Shown: in pieces, positions 29,644 through 41,266 of the stretch
Layout: every line of letters begins with the position of its first letter
Position numbering within the stretch: the first letter of the stretch is position 1
From: Pasteurella multocida subsp. multocida OH4807
GTDB lineage: Bacteria > Pseudomonadota > Gammaproteobacteria > Enterobacterales > Pasteurellaceae
Length of the DNA stretch: 64,000 nucleotides
Reading direction: 5' to 3'
NCBI GenBank assembly: GCA_000973525.1
Contig: CP004391.1
Coordinates: 1,326,001 to 1,390,000, forward strand
Notes under the pieces: model-generated
Told to the model about the DNA's origin: nothing
The model's input: the letters and a program-made list of their open reading frames with translations, nothing else
Database searches by the model: none
Translations under genes and position numbers: made by a program

Positions 29644-29753
29644 AAGTCTATTCCTTTAAAAATTTGGCTCAGTATAGCGAAATTGCCAGAATATGTGTAC
29701 AAATCGACATAAAAAATGTGCTACTCTACACAAAAAATCACGTTCAAAAGCCT

Positions 29754-30473
29754 ATGAAGAAAACCTATTTTATTGCAGATCTCCATCTCAGCGAAAAGAG
29801 ACCATACTTAACACAACTTTTCTGCGATTTTATGCAGAAACAAGCGCCTCAAGCCGAGTCGCTTTATATTCTAGGCGATCTGTTTGATTTCTGGATTGGC
29901 GATGATGAAACGTCCCCGCTAATTGAGAAAGTGAAAGGAGAACTGACACATCTCTCGGCACAAGGCGTAAAGGTTTACTTTCAACATGGTAACCGTGACT
30001 TTCTAATTGGGGCAAAATTTGCGCAAGATTGTCATCTGACATTACTACCCACATATCAACTTATCACGTTATATGATGAAAAGATCTTGTTATGTCATGG
30101 TGATACGCTCTGCATTGACGATGTGGCATATCAGCGTTATCGCCAAAAAGTACATCAAAAATGGCGCCAATGGCTCTTTTTATGTTTACCGCTCAAATTG
30201 CGTTTACGTATTGCTGAGAAAATTCGGGCGAAAAGCCAAACAGATAAAAAAAGTAAATCTCAAGAAATCATGGATGTTAACCCAGAATTTGTACGACAGA
30301 CGTTTACACAATTTGAAGTAAAAAAAATGATTCATGGACATACCCATCGACAAAATATTCATCACATCCCACCGCACTTTACTCGCATTGTATTGGGCGA
30401 TTGGGGAGAAACTGCCTCGATTCTTGAAATAAACCAACTTGGACAACTGCAATTTTTAACTGGTAAGGAATAA
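29754..30473 (+). CDS. lpxH: UDP-2,3-diacylglucosamine diphosphatase LpxH
   Basis: A 239-residue calcineurin-like metallophosphoesterase that hydrolyses UDP-2,3-diacylglucosamine to lipid X in lipid A synthesis. The metal motifs are ADLHLSE (D9, H11), GDLFDFW, GNRDFL and HGHTHRQ. The start [12 protein letters not shown] at 29754 fits the family; an in-frame extension from 29664 overlaps the divergent plsC promoter and is unlikely. The next gene starts three bases after its stop. Confidence 0.95.
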   Translation: MKKTYFIADLHLSEKRPYLTQLFCDFMQKQAPQAESLYILGDLFDFWIGDDETSPLIEKVKGELTHLSAQGVKVYFQHGNRDFLIGAKFAQDCHLTLLPTYQLITLYDEKILLCHGDTLCIDDVAYQRYRQKVHQKWRQWLFLCLPLKLRLRIAEKIRAKSQTDKKSKSQEIMDVNPEFVRQTFTQFEVKKMIHGHTHRQNIHHIPPHFTRIVLGDWGETASILEINQLGQLQFLTGKE

Positions 30474-30476
30474 CAT

Positions 30477-30983
30477 ATGGCCGATCCACATATTCACTCT
30501 CCAATGGATTTTTGGGACTACCTCACGGTGATCCTATATCGCTCTGGTTTTGTGTTAGCGGGTTGCATGACATTATTGTATCCCTATTATCCTAATCTTG
30601 CTCATATAGGCATCTTAGTAGCAGCGACACTTTGCGCCTCAAGCTTACATATTTACATGAAATCCTTTCGCTTGATTTTACAAATGGCCACTTGGGTAGG
30701 TTTGCTGTGCTACATAACAGGATTTGAACATTTAGGATTAGGAACGGCGTTGGTTACTTTGGGCGGGCTATGTTACAAAGAGTACTTCTGTTTCCGTATC
30801 TTTTTACTCAACGCACAACCACTTTTTGTAGCGCTTTTTTGGTGTGCAATCCAGCTCAATCAAAGTCTCGCAATACAAATTATGTCGCTCATCACCTCCG
30901 TGTTATTCTTGCTACTTGCAGTCAGAAAATGGCAAATGCCATTACATTTTGATATTGGTGACAAAAGTAAATATCAAATTTAA
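30477..30983 (+). CDS. DUF2301-like integral membrane protein
   Basis: A 168-residue protein with four or five membrane segments (from about residue 18 on) and a short polar tail, resembling the DUF2301 family of uncharacterised inner-membrane proteins; that assignment is from memory and moderate. AAGGAA overlaps the lpxH stop and provides its ribosome site, so it is co-translated with lpxH. Function is unknown; the neighbourhood hints at an envelope role. Confidence 0.75.
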   Translation: MADPHIHSPMDFWDYLTVILYRSGFVLAGCMTLLYPYYPNLAHIGILVAATLCASSLHIYMKSFRLILQMATWVGLLCYITGFEHLGLGTALVTLGGLCYKEYFCFRIFLLNAQPLFVALFWCAIQLNQSLAIQIMSLITSVLFLLLAVRKWQMPLHFDIGDKSKYQI

Positions 30984-31008
30984 CGCGACTCATCAAACTC
31001 ATAGACAA

Positions 31009-31038
31009 TAAAAAAGCAGGCGATAAGCCTGCTTTTTT
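31009..31038. terminator. Bidirectional terminator between lpxH unit and gshF
   Basis: Stem AAAAAAGCAGGC / GCCTGCTTTTTT with a 5-6-base loop. Confidence 0.9.
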
Positions 31039-31044
31039 AGTCAA

Positions 31045-33321
31045 CTAGATTGAAATTTCTGGGAACAACATGTTGATTACATCTTGAGTTAACCGACGCG
31101 ATTTTCCAGCATAGGGGAAAATATGCATCATCATCATTGGATTAAAGTTTGCTTCAATCACGCCCCAAGAGGTTAAATGCGGTTCAGCTGGTTGCGTTAA
31201 ATCAGGAATGATTAAATCCACACCGCACACCGCCGCCCCCATGGCTTGAGTAATGCCTACTGCCAATTGTTTGTAACTTTCGTGCATTTCATCTGTCATA
31301 TCAATGGAGTCGCCTCCAGTGCTGATATTCGAATTTGCACGCAATTGTACCCGCTGATCTTTAGCAGGAATCGCATCGATCGTCAAACTTTGCTCTTTCA
31401 ATTGTAATTGTTCAATGTCTCCTAGCGCAATTTTCTTCAACGGAGTACGGCTACCATCACCACGTAAAGGATGCGCATTTTTCATTGCCACTAATTCAGC
31501 AACCGTATGCTGCCCATCACCGATCACGTTGGCTGGAACACGTAGTAACACCGCAAGGGTTTTCTCCCCTAATACAAAAAAACGATATTCGGTACCGACT
31601 AAATAATCTTCCACCATGATCTCACGGTCTTCTCGGAAAGCAATCTCAACCGCTTGTGCAAAGTCATCACGATTTTGTACACCTTGTTGGAAAATTGTGA
31701 TACCTAACCCGTAATTGGTTGATTTGGGTTTAATCACTACCGCTCTATTTTCAAACAATGCATAACTTGCGACCGCTTTTTCAACAGAAGTGAACTCCAC
31801 ACTTTGTGGGACGTTAAAGCCAGCTTTCTGTAACACTTTCTTTGTCACCACTTTGTTTTCCATAATTAATGGCGAGATATACTTGTCGTGTGAAGTCATA
31901 TTGCCATTTTTGACATACTCAATGTGATCACCGTGGCGTAAACACAAGAATTGATCATTCTCATCTAAAATTTCAGTTTGAATCCCTTTTTGAATCAAAT
32001 CAAATAATAACGCTTGAGTAGAAAGCTCCATATTGTCAAATGCAGACAACGCATAGAATCGTTCAAAAGCTTGTGATTTGTATTGTTGTGCCAAGGTTGC
32101 GCCCAACTGTTGATAGCCACCCGCTTGCTCAATCGCCTGTACAAGACGCCCGCCGATAGTTTTGCTTGGTTCTGCAAACTGGCTTAATTTATCCTGCACA
32201 ATCTCAATGAGTGCAGAATCAGCACCGATTTGCTCTAACATCTTTTGCATTTCCAATAAGAGCAATTCACCTTCTACCGCATACGCAGTTTGATCTAGTG
32301 GATGCTCAAACGCCACTTCAGCTAAACGTGCTTTCCCTAATTCAATGGCATCCTGATGCGCAGTTTCATCAAGCCAAATCATCAATAACGCAAAAAGATG
32401 AATAAATTTTGCATCCGTTAGATTGATACCATATGGTTCAAATGGGTTTAAATCGAATAAGCGAAACTCCAGATATTGAATCCCGTTTTGTAGTAACTCA
32501 CGTGCTTTCTTCGCACCACGCAAACGTACGTTCGAATAAAACTCTTTCTCTGCAATCAGCTTGCCGCTATCCACCCAATGCTCTAATGTTTCAACATATT
32601 GTTGTAATGTATCAAATGATACTTTGATTTCAGGATCATTCACATAGCCATATTGGCTAGAACGCAAGCTACGAACATATTGTCCCGCTTTCAATGGTGA
32701 GCCATTTTTAAAATAATTTGAATCAACCGTCGGCGTCGCAGCAAGTAAATATAGTAACACCCATTGGTAACGTAAAAAGTTTTTCGCCATTTTCAGATAT
32801 AAATCATTCTGAAAATCAACCGCACTTTTATAGGTCTCTTGCAAAGTAAAAAGCGTTTGAATTAATTCTGGTGACAACTGAAAATTATAGTGAATGCCAC
32901 TCACCATTTGTTTATTTTTACCATACACTTTTACTAAATATTCACGATACGCCACATCTTCTGGGTTATCCAGTTGAGCGACCTTGATCGCTTCTTCATC
33001 TGGTAAACCCGCTGGCATACTCAGCGGGAAAATATATTCATTTTCAGCCAGAGAGCGTTGAACCACTTCATGAATAGCCGATAACCATCGATACGTATCT
33101 TCTAGCGTTTTATTAGGTGGAGTAATTAACTCTAACTGGCTTTCTGCAAAATCTGTTTGAATGTAGGGATGATAGGAACGATTACCAAATACCTGAGGGT
33201 GAGCAGTGGTCGCAACTGAACCATCTGCGTAAACACGCTGACTCTCTTTTTCTAACCCAAATGAGCCTTGCTGAAATAGTAAACCTAATTGGTTTTCTTT
33301 AATCATGTGTTGAATTTTCAT
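31045..33321 (-). CDS. gshF: Bifunctional glutamate-cysteine ligase / glutathione synthetase GshF
   Basis: A 758-residue fusion that makes glutathione in two steps. The N-terminal half (to about 460) is a GshA-type ligase (KESQRVYADGSVATTAHP near residue 26; FAESQLELITPP near 57); the C-terminal half is an ATP-grasp domain (VIKPKSTNYGLGI, VEDYLVGTEYRFFV, near the end EANFNPMMMMH) closer to D-Ala-D-Ala ligase than to E. coli GshB. The start MKIQHMIKEN at 33321 has AAGGAAAG upstream. Such fusions are typical of Pasteurellaceae and streptococci. Confidence 0.96.
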   Translation of the reverse strand: MKIQHMIKENQLGLLFQQGSFGLEKESQRVYADGSVATTAHPQVFGNRSYHPYIQTDFAESQLELITPPNKTLEDTYRWLSAIHEVVQRSLAENEYIFPLSMPAGLPDEEAIKVAQLDNPEDVAYREYLVKVYGKNKQMVSGIHYNFQLSPELIQTLFTLQETYKSAVDFQNDLYLKMAKNFLRYQWVLLYLLAATPTVDSNYFKNGSPLKAGQYVRSLRSSQYGYVNDPEIKVSFDTLQQYVETLEHWVDSGKLIAEKEFYSNVRLRGAKKARELLQNGIQYLEFRLFDLNPFEPYGINLTDAKFIHLFALLMIWLDETAHQDAIELGKARLAEVAFEHPLDQTAYAVEGELLLLEMQKMLEQIGADSALIEIVQDKLSQFAEPSKTIGGRLVQAIEQAGGYQQLGATLAQQYKSQAFERFYALSAFDNMELSTQALLFDLIQKGIQTEILDENDQFLCLRHGDHIEYVKNGNMTSHDKYISPLIMENKVVTKKVLQKAGFNVPQSVEFTSVEKAVASYALFENRAVVIKPKSTNYGLGITIFQQGVQNRDDFAQAVEIAFREDREIMVEDYLVGTEYRFFVLGEKTLAVLLRVPANVIGDGQHTVAELVAMKNAHPLRGDGSRTPLKKIALGDIEQLQLKEQSLTIDAIPAKDQRVQLRANSNISTGGDSIDMTDEMHESYKQLAVGITQAMGAAVCGVDLIIPDLTQPAEPHLTSWGVIEANFNPMMMMHIFPYAGKSRRLTQDVINMLFPEISI

Positions 33322-33459
33322 TCGCTTTCCTTGTAGTTCAAAGAACAAGATGTTCTACATTATTAAAATTAATCAACAAAATGCAACAAGAAATCTCTCA
33401 TTACCTGATTTTTACACGACCTCACAAACTAAACTTAGACGCATGATGTCATCCATTCC

Positions 33460-35392
<1,933 letters not shown>

Positions 35393-35460
35393 AACATGTT
35401 TCCTTTATGCTAAGTTTTATTAAAAATTACCACATTTTGACAATGGAATTACTTAAAAGT

Positions 35461-35492
35461 TTAGGGTCTGTGTATTGGAATACAGACCCTAA
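35461..35492 (-). terminator. Hairpin / partial terminator between dapA and bamC
   Basis: Perfect 11-bp stem TTAGGGTCTGT / ACAGACCCTAA. On the minus strand the tail is ACTTTTAAG, so termination may be partial, allowing dapA readthrough into bamC. Confidence 0.6.
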
Positions 35493-35506
35493 TGCTAACT
35501 CACTAC

Positions 35507-36403
35507 TTATAAGAGTCCCGCTATGTTTAATGCGTCTTCCACTTTTGGTTGTGAAGCTTCGCTGAGTGTTGTCAATGGTAAACGTAAAGTTGATGTTTCA
35601 ATTAACCCTAAACGATAGGCTGCCCACTTAACTGGAATTGGGTTAGATTCAATAAATAAATGTTTATGTAGTGCCATCAAGCGCTCATTAATACGTTCCG
35701 CTTCATCAAATTGCCCTTGTAATGCCAAATGACACATTTTCGCCATATCCGCTGCAGCTACGTTATTTGTCACAGAAATGACACCTTGTCCCCCCAGTTT
35801 CATGGAAGCTAATCCCGTCGCATCATCACCACTTAAGAAAATAAAATCGTCACCCGCGAGTTGCTTAATTTTTTTCACACGTGTTAAATCACCCGTTGCT
35901 TCTTTTATACCGACAATATTCTTAATTTGAGATAAACGCCCTACTGTTTCAGGTAGCATATCGCTTCCCGTACGCGAAGGTACATTGTACAAAATTTGTG
36001 GCAAATCGGTGCATTCTGCGATCGCTTTGAAATGCTGATACATCCCTTCTTGTGTCGGCTTGTTATAATATGGCACAACAGACAAACAGCCCGCCACACC
36101 ACTATCATGTAACAGCTTAGTCATTACAATCGCTTCACTGGTCGCATTTGCCCCTGCGCCTGCGATAACAGGAATACGCCCATCGGCAAATTCAACGGTT
36201 TTTAAAATAGTTTTGACATTTTCATCAATACTTAATGTGGCGGCTTCCCCTGTTGTTCCCACCGACACAATCGCATCCGTGCCAGCCGCAATGTGATATT
36301 CAACCAGTTTTTTCAGCGAAACAAAATCAATTTCGCCTGAGCTATCCATGGGAGTCACGATAGCAACGATGCTACCAGAAAAGAGATAATTATTTGCTGA
36401 CAT
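35507..36403 (-). CDS. dapA: 4-hydroxy-tetrahydrodipicolinate synthase
   Basis: A 298-residue TIM-barrel aldolase that condenses pyruvate with aspartate semialdehyde, the first committed step to lysine and diaminopimelate. The Schiff-base lysine is K167 in [11 protein letters not shown]; the Thr-Thr-Tyr relay is T50, T51 and Y139 (LYNVPSRT). AGGAGG precedes the ATG. bamC lies downstream on the same strand. Confidence 0.97.
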   Translation of the reverse strand: MSANNYLFSGSIVAIVTPMDSSGEIDFVSLKKLVEYHIAAGTDAIVSVGTTGEAATLSIDENVKTILKTVEFADGRIPVIAGAGANATSEAIVMTKLLHDSGVAGCLSVVPYYNKPTQEGMYQHFKAIAECTDLPQILYNVPSRTGSDMLPETVGRLSQIKNIVGIKEATGDLTRVKKIKQLAGDDFIFLSGDDATGLASMKLGGQGVISVTNNVAAADMAKMCHLALQGQFDEAERINERLMALHKHLFIESNPIPVKWAAYRLGLIETSTLRLPLTTLSEASQPKVEDALNIAGLL

Positions 36404-36568
36404 AACGCCTCCTGAGCATATTTATTATGTTTAAATTGTTATCATTTTTGACGTGATTGATTGTTGAGTTTGCTTGTAAATTTCAGTTTAAGATCGCTAA
36501 AATAGCTTGAATTTGCAAGTCATTTTTTTAATTTTTTATCTAAACTTATTACTTAAAGGGAGATTTTA

Positions 36569-37033
36569 ATGGAAATCCTACAGATTGGTGCTTTAGCACC
36601 GCAATTTACTTTATTAAATCAATACAATGACCCAGTATCCCTCAATCAATTCGCAGGGAAAAAAGTCCTGATTTATTTTTATCCCAAAGCACTTACTCCA
36701 GGATGCAACACACAAGCCTGCGGATTAAGAGACACGAAAACAGAATTGGAAAAACGAGGGGTCGTCATTTTAGGAATTAGTCCCGACTCACCAGAAAAAT
36801 TAGCGAAATTTACAGAGAAAAAAGCCTTAAACTTCTTTTTGTTAGCCGATCAAGATCATCAGGTTGCAGAACAATTTGGTGTGTGGGGGAAGAAAAAATT
36901 CTTAGGCAAAACATACGATGGGATTCATCGCATCAGTTTTTTAATTGATGAGCAAGGTAAAGTGGAACACGTGTTTACGCAATTTAAAACCTCAACGCAT
37001 CACCAAGTCGTATTAGACTATCTAACTCAATAA
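36569..37033 (+). CDS. bcp: Thioredoxin-dependent peroxiredoxin Bcp (PrxQ)
   Basis: A 154-residue atypical two-cysteine peroxiredoxin. The peroxidatic C46 and resolving C51 lie in LTPGCNTQACGLRD, five residues apart as in E. coli Bcp. It reduces peroxides using thioredoxin. AAAGGGAGA precedes the ATG, and a strong terminator containing an uptake signal follows. Confidence 0.95.
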   Translation: MEILQIGALAPQFTLLNQYNDPVSLNQFAGKKVLIYFYPKALTPGCNTQACGLRDTKTELEKRGVVILGISPDSPEKLAKFTEKKALNFFLLADQDHQVAEQFGVWGKKKFLGKTYDGIHRISFLIDEQGKVEHVFTQFKTSTHHQVVLDYLTQ

Positions 37034-37040
37034 ATAGAAT

Positions 37041-37078
37041 AAAAAAGACCGCACTGCATGACAAGTGCGGTCTTTTTT
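37041..37078. terminator. Bidirectional terminator containing an uptake signal sequence
   Basis: A 15-bp perfect stem AAAAAAGACCGCACT / AGTGCGGTCTTTTTT with an 8-base loop. The right arm overlaps an exact AAGTGCGGT (37063-37071), and the left arm is a near-exact inverted copy. Convergent bcp and purT share it. Confidence 0.92.
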
Positions 37079-37092
37079 CTGACAATTTTTGA

Positions 37093-38274
37093 TTAAAGTG
37101 TAATATCTAATTTTGCATAAGCACGACGCGCTTTTTCCAACGCCTCTTCAACAGAGTGATCTCTTGCTAGGATAACGCCCATACGACGATGGCCATTCAC
37201 TTCACCTTTTCCAAACAAACGTAAGTTCGTATTGGGTTCGGCAAGCACTTCAACTAAATTACCAAATTCTACTTGATTCGATTTGCCTTCCACTACAATT
37301 GCTTTTGACGCAGATGGACTAATTAAATAAATATCTGGAATCGGTAACCCTAAAATTGCACGTGCATGCAGCGCAAATTCAGATAACTCTTGAGAAATTA
37401 ATGTCACCATCCCAGTGTCATGTGGACGCGGTGAGACTTCATTGAAAATCACGTCATCGCCACATACAAACATCTCTACACCAAAAATACCTCGACCGCC
37501 TAATGCCGTCGTAATTTTCTCAGCAATAGCCTGCGCTTTTTGCAACGCTATCTCTGACATAGCTTGTGGCTGCCATGATTCACGATAATCTCCATCGATT
37601 TGAATATGTCCTATTGGTGCTAAGAATGATGTGCCATGAATGTGGCGTACAGTTAACAATGTAATCTCATAATCAAACTTCACAAAGCCTTCTACAATGA
37701 CACGTCCACCACCTGCACGCCCCCCTTGTTGAGCATAATCCCAAGCTTTTTGCATTTCGTTGGCAGACTTCAAAATACTTTGCCCATGACCAGATGAAGA
37801 CATAATCGGTTTAACAACGCAAGGGAGCCCAATTTTTTCCACGGCAGATTTAAAATCATCAAAATTATCTACAAATTGATAGTTTGATGTCGGCAAACCA
37901 AGCTCTTCTGCTGCCAAACGACGAATGCCCTCGCGATTCATCGTCAATTGTGTCGCCTTTGCAGTGGGAATAACATGAAACCCAGCTTGTTCTAATTCCA
38001 CTAAAGTCGCCGTCGCAATTGCTTCCACTTCTGGCACGATATAATCAGGTTTTTCTTTTTCAACTAAAGCCTTTAACGCAGCACCATCAAGCATTGAAAT
38101 CGTATAAGCACGATGTGCAACTTGTTGAGCAGGCGCATTGTCATAACGGTCAACCGCAATGACCTCAACGCCTAAACGCTGAAGTTCAATTACGACCTCT
38201 TTGCCGAGCTCTCCCGATCCCAGCATCATTACTTTCGTCGCTTTCGCGGTAAGTGCAGTACCAATTTTTGTCAT
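37093..38274 (-). CDS. purT: Formate-dependent phosphoribosylglycinamide formyltransferase PurT
   Basis: A 393-residue ATP-grasp enzyme that formylates GAR with formate and ATP in purine synthesis. It begins with the dinucleotide-like loop [20 protein letters not shown] and contains [11 protein letters not shown] (about residues 155-165) and the metal block [15 protein letters not shown] (about 284-298). Length equals E. coli PurT (392). It starts 37 bases after luxS on the same strand. Confidence 0.97.
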   Translation of the reverse strand: MTKIGTALTAKATKVMMLGSGELGKEVVIELQRLGVEVIAVDRYDNAPAQQVAHRAYTISMLDGAALKALVEKEKPDYIVPEVEAIATATLVELEQAGFHVIPTAKATQLTMNREGIRRLAAEELGLPTSNYQFVDNFDDFKSAVEKIGLPCVVKPIMSSSGHGQSILKSANEMQKAWDYAQQGGRAGGGRVIVEGFVKFDYEITLLTVRHIHGTSFLAPIGHIQIDGDYRESWQPQAMSEIALQKAQAIAEKITTALGGRGIFGVEMFVCGDDVIFNEVSPRPHDTGMVTLISQELSEFALHARAILGLPIPDIYLISPSASKAIVVEGKSNQVEFGNLVEVLAEPNTNLRLFGKGEVNGHRRMGVILARDHSVEEALEKARRAYAKLDITL

Positions 38275-38311
38275 GTAGATTTCCTTCTGGATAGATTATA
38301 TTCAAATCAGA

Positions 38312-38818
38312 TTAAACCTGTAGTTGTTTTTCATCAAGTAATAATTCGTCATTGTGATTGACGCCAATACCACGAGCTATCACATTTTGAGCAATACGAT
38401 GTGCATCTGAGAGTGAATGTTCAGTGTAAGTACCACACTGATATTCATTTAATTCGGGAATTTGCTGTTGTTCCTTAACCTGTAAGACATCTTTCATAGA
38501 AGCTAACCAAGCCTCTGCAACCTGTTGCTCATCTGGCGTCCCAATTAACGACATATAAAAGCCTGTACGACAGCCCATAGGCGAAATATCAATAATTTCA
38601 ACCGCATCACTATTTAAATGATCACGCATAAATCCAGCAAATAAGTGCTCTAGTGTGTGAATGCCTTTCGGTGACAATATTTCTTTGTTCGGCACACAAA
38701 AACGTAAATCAAACACTCGAATTTCATCCCCTTTCGGTGTACGCATGATTTTTGCGACACGAACAGCTGGCGCCTGCATTCGAGTATGATCGACTTTAAA
38801 ACTATCCAGTAATGGCAT
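38312..38818 (-). CDS. luxS: S-ribosylhomocysteine lyase LuxS
   Basis: A 168-residue metalloenzyme that cleaves S-ribosylhomocysteine to homocysteine and the autoinducer-2 precursor. The metal ligands are H54 and H58 in [12 protein letters not shown], and the catalytic cysteine lies in [10 protein letters not shown] (about 128). The upstream 160 bases are AT-rich, and purT follows. Confidence 0.97.
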   Translation of the reverse strand: MPLLDSFKVDHTRMQAPAVRVAKIMRTPKGDEIRVFDLRFCVPNKEILSPKGIHTLEHLFAGFMRDHLNSDAVEIIDISPMGCRTGFYMSLIGTPDEQQVAEAWLASMKDVLQVKEQQQIPELNEYQCGTYTEHSLSDAHRIAQNVIARGIGVNHNDELLLDEKQLQV

Positions 38819-38947
38819 AATGATTTCCTCAAATTATTACGTTATTACAATTTTAATGAAATTTTTTTGAACTTTACGTTAACACGTTTGTCTCAAGAAA
38901 CAGCAACTTGCAGTTGTTTTTAATAAAATTGGTTCCTTAGGTTATTT

Positions 38948-38974
38948 CACCACTCTTTTAGAGTGGTGTTTTTT
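38948..38974 (+). terminator. Orphan plus-strand terminator between yqaA and luxS
   Basis: Stem CACCACTCT / AGAGTGGTG, loop TTT, followed on the plus strand by TTTTTT. Read on the minus strand it has no T-tail, so it does not fit yqaA. No plus-strand gene lies just upstream. Confidence 0.7.
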
Positions 38975-38988
38975 ATCTGTAAACACCG

Positions 38989-39480
38989 CTATTTTACGGA
39001 AATTGCTAAGAAATTCACGGTGAAGTAGAGTAAAAAAACATAACGTATTAGCTTACCTAAAATCATTAAGAAAAAAGCACGCCACATATTCACACTGAAC
39101 CAACCTGCCAATACACAAAACAGATCTCCTACGACTGGCAACCAACTGAGTAATAAACTCCATATTCCATAACGTTGAAACTGTCGATGTGCCCATTGAA
39201 AATAAGGATGCTGTTGCGTTTTATACTGCACGTTAGGCAACATGCGACCAAGCCAATACGTAGTCAAACTTCCTAGGCTATTTCCACTGACCGCAACTGC
39301 CACTAACAAGATAACCTCATACGACCAAATACTACTCTGACCAAATACGAGCGGTGTCAATAAAGCAACAAAAATGATTTCTGAGTTACCTGGTAAGACG
39401 GTTGCACTTAACAATGCACTGGCAAACATCAACCATAAACTGTGTTGCTGCCAAAACTCTCCTGTAAAAAAATCAATCAT
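38989..39480 (-). CDS. yqaA: YqaA family inner-membrane protein (DedA/SNARE-associated type)
   Basis: A 163-residue membrane protein with four or so hydrophobic segments. LSATVLPGNSEIIFVALL (about residues 24-41) and GRMLP...WSLLLSWLPVVGDLFCVLAG match the YqaA branch of the DedA-like superfamily, whose exact role is not established. It overlaps the yqaB stop by four bases (ATGA), the same pair order as E. coli yqaB-yqaA. Confidence 0.88.
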   Translation of the reverse strand: MIDFFTGEFWQQHSLWLMFASALLSATVLPGNSEIIFVALLTPLVFGQSSIWSYEVILLVAVAVSGNSLGSLTTYWLGRMLPNVQYKTQQHPYFQWAHRQFQRYGIWSLLLSWLPVVGDLFCVLAGWFSVNMWRAFFLMILGKLIRYVFLLYFTVNFLAISVK

Positions 39481-40076
39481 CCCTTAATTAACGTATTCGT
39501 CCTAACATCAAATACATCCATTCCTGCTGCTAATCCAGCTTGTACACCTAAATCTGCGTCTTCAAATACCAAACAGGTTTGAGGGTTAACGTGAATTAAC
39601 TCAGCACAGCGTAAAAAGGTATCGGGCTCTGGCTTATGTTTAGTCACATCCTCGGATGTCACAATCGCATCAAAGTAATCAGTCATAGCAAATTTTTCTA
39701 ATAGTAAATTGGTCATTTCACGATGTGAGCCCGTACCTAATGCCATAGGTTTATGTTGATAAAAATGCTTGGCTACCTTGGCTGCTGGCAATAACGAAGC
39801 CTGTTTTAACAACAGTGCCTTGCCAAATTGGCGTTTTAGGTGCATCACATCAGGTAATAAACTTAACGGCATATCCGCTTTTTCCATCATGGCTTGAGCA
39901 ATCGTGCGCAAAGGCGCCCCTGCCATTTGATACATCACCTCTGGTTGTAATGCATAGCCATAATGCTCACCTACCATCAGCCATGCTTGCGCGTGACAAG
40001 GCATCGTATCAATTAAAGTGCCATCCATATCAAAAATTAATCCACTGTACGTATTAAAAAGTTGAGTATCTAACAT
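39477..40076 (-). CDS. yqaB: HAD-family sugar phosphatase YqaB
   Basis: A 199-residue haloacid-dehalogenase-type phosphatase of the beta-phosphoglucomutase-like group. Motif I is FDMDGTLIDT (D16, D18), motif II LGTGSHRE, motif III KPEPDTF and motif IV FEDADLGVQAG. E. coli YqaB acts on fructose-1-phosphate and 6-phosphogluconate; the same is inferred here. It is translationally coupled to yqaA. Confidence 0.92.
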   Translation of the reverse strand: MLDTQLFNTYSGLIFDMDGTLIDTMPCHAQAWLMVGEHYGYALQPEVMYQMAGAPLRTIAQAMMEKADMPLSLLPDVMHLKRQFGKALLLKQASLLPAAKVAKHFYQHKPMALGTGSHREMTNLLLEKFAMTDYFDAIVTSEDVTKHKPEPDTFLRCAELIHVNPQTCLVFEDADLGVQAGLAAGMDVFDVRTNTLIKG

Positions 40077-40198
40077 ACCTTTTTCACTATCTGACAGAAC
40101 AAAAAATAAATATTATTGTGCTATAAATTTGTGATCTCTGCACTGTTTAATTACATCAAATTGGGCTAGACTGACCAATAGTTCACAATGAGGGCGGT

Positions 40199-40603
40199 AT
40201 GAATATTCAATCCCACTTAAAAAGATTACAAGTGCGTAAGTTAATTGATGAGGAAATCGTCGACATTGTCTATCATGCTCAACATTATTTAGTGCAATAT
40301 TGGCATGTTGATGTGAATAGAGCGCAGGCTACAACCTTACTTGTGCACTTAGCTAACTCATTGGGTAGAATTAAACGGCAGCATTATGCCTCGCCTTTAC
40401 ATAAAGATTTTCAAACGAAAATTCAAAGTGCAGCCTGTTTTCCCACTGTGTTAGCGATTCATGAAGACATCTTGAAATTGATTCCTTTCCCTATTCCAGA
40501 AAATGAACAAAGTTACTTTCTAGCAAACTATTACTCATTATTACTGGACCAACCTGATATTTTAGATAATGCGCATTCTGTCCGCTATCAAGCCATCAAT
40601 TAA
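40199..40603 (+). CDS. Stand-alone PRD-like domain protein
   Basis: A 134-residue, helical protein. HLANSLGRIKRQ (about residues 50-61) and the later IPFPIPENEQSYFLANYYSLL (split as I-P-x-P and E-x-x-Y/F-L-x-x-x) resemble the two halves of a PTS-regulation domain (PRD), the phosphorylatable module of BglG-type antiterminators. There is no RNA-binding or DNA-binding domain attached, so it would act alone or in trans. The PRD call is by pattern only. Confidence 0.6.
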   Translation: MNIQSHLKRLQVRKLIDEEIVDIVYHAQHYLVQYWHVDVNRAQATTLLVHLANSLGRIKRQHYASPLHKDFQTKIQSAACFPTVLAIHEDILKLIPFPIPENEQSYFLANYYSLLLDQPDILDNAHSVRYQAIN

Positions 40604-40640
40604 CACATCAAAATTCAAATAGAACAACACTGTATTAAAA

Positions 40641-40676
40641 TAGAAATAGAAATAGAAATAGAAATAAAAATAGAAA
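40641..40676 (+). repeat. Hexanucleotide repeat (TAGAAA)
   Basis: Four perfect TAGAAA units (40641-40664), one TAAAAA, then another TAGAAA. It lies in the AT-rich spacer between the PRD-like gene and the tRNA-Arg pair. Confidence 0.9.
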
Positions 40677-40763
40677 AATATAAGAAAATTTTCTATAAAA
40701 ATAGAATAATTTTATTAAGTAATCGAATGTTTTTATGAAAAAAATAAGAAAGGAAAGATTAAA

Positions 40764-40840
40764 TGGCGCACCCGAGAGGATTCGAACCTCTGACCGCTCG
40801 GTTCGTAGCCGAGTACTCTATCCAGCTGAGCTACGGGTGC
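40764..40840 (-). tRNA. tRNA-Arg (anticodon ACG)
   Basis: A 77-base cloverleaf with encoded CCA. Acceptor stem GCACCCG / CGGGTGC, anticodon arm CTCGGCTACGAACCGAG (the A34 normally edited to inosine). Downstream member of an identical pair. Confidence 0.98.
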
Positions 40841-40911
40841 GTATAGTCGTATAATCAAGACCAATTTATTTACTTGCTTTTACCATTTTAACCATTTACA
40901 TGAAATTAAAA

Positions 40912-40988
40912 TGGCGCACCCGAGAGGATTCGAACCTCTGACCGCTCGGTTCGTAGCCGAGTACTCTATCCAGCTGAGCTACGGGTGC
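40912..40988 (-). tRNA. tRNA-Arg (anticodon ACG), second copy
   Basis: Same sequence as the tRNA at 40764, 71 bases upstream on the same strand; both follow tRNA-Ser in one probable transcript. Confidence 0.98.
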
Positions 40989-41056
40989 AGCACGTGTCCA
41001 CTCTGCCACTTTATAAAATAATAGATTAAATAAAGTGGCTAGTAAACCAGAGTAAA

Positions 41057-41149
41057 TGGCGGTGAGAGAGGGATTCGAACCCTCGATGGAGTTTTTGACC
41101 CCATACTCCCTTAGCAGGGGAGCGCCTTCAGCCTCTCGGCCATCTCACC
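41057..41149 (-). tRNA. tRNA-Ser (anticodon GCT)
   Basis: A 93-base class II tRNA with a long variable arm; acceptor stem GGTGAGA / TCTCACC, anticodon arm CTCCCCTGCTAAGGGAG, discriminator G and encoded CCA. It heads the Ser-Arg-Arg group on the minus strand. Confidence 0.98.
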
Positions 41150-41266
41150 GCAATCGGTTTGTGGGCGGTATAATACGTTTTTCTGAAAATAAGTCAAATC
41201 ATTTTTTACAAAAAATTATTCAGTTGACTGATTTCTCTACAATTTCATCAAATTACAACAAAAAAA

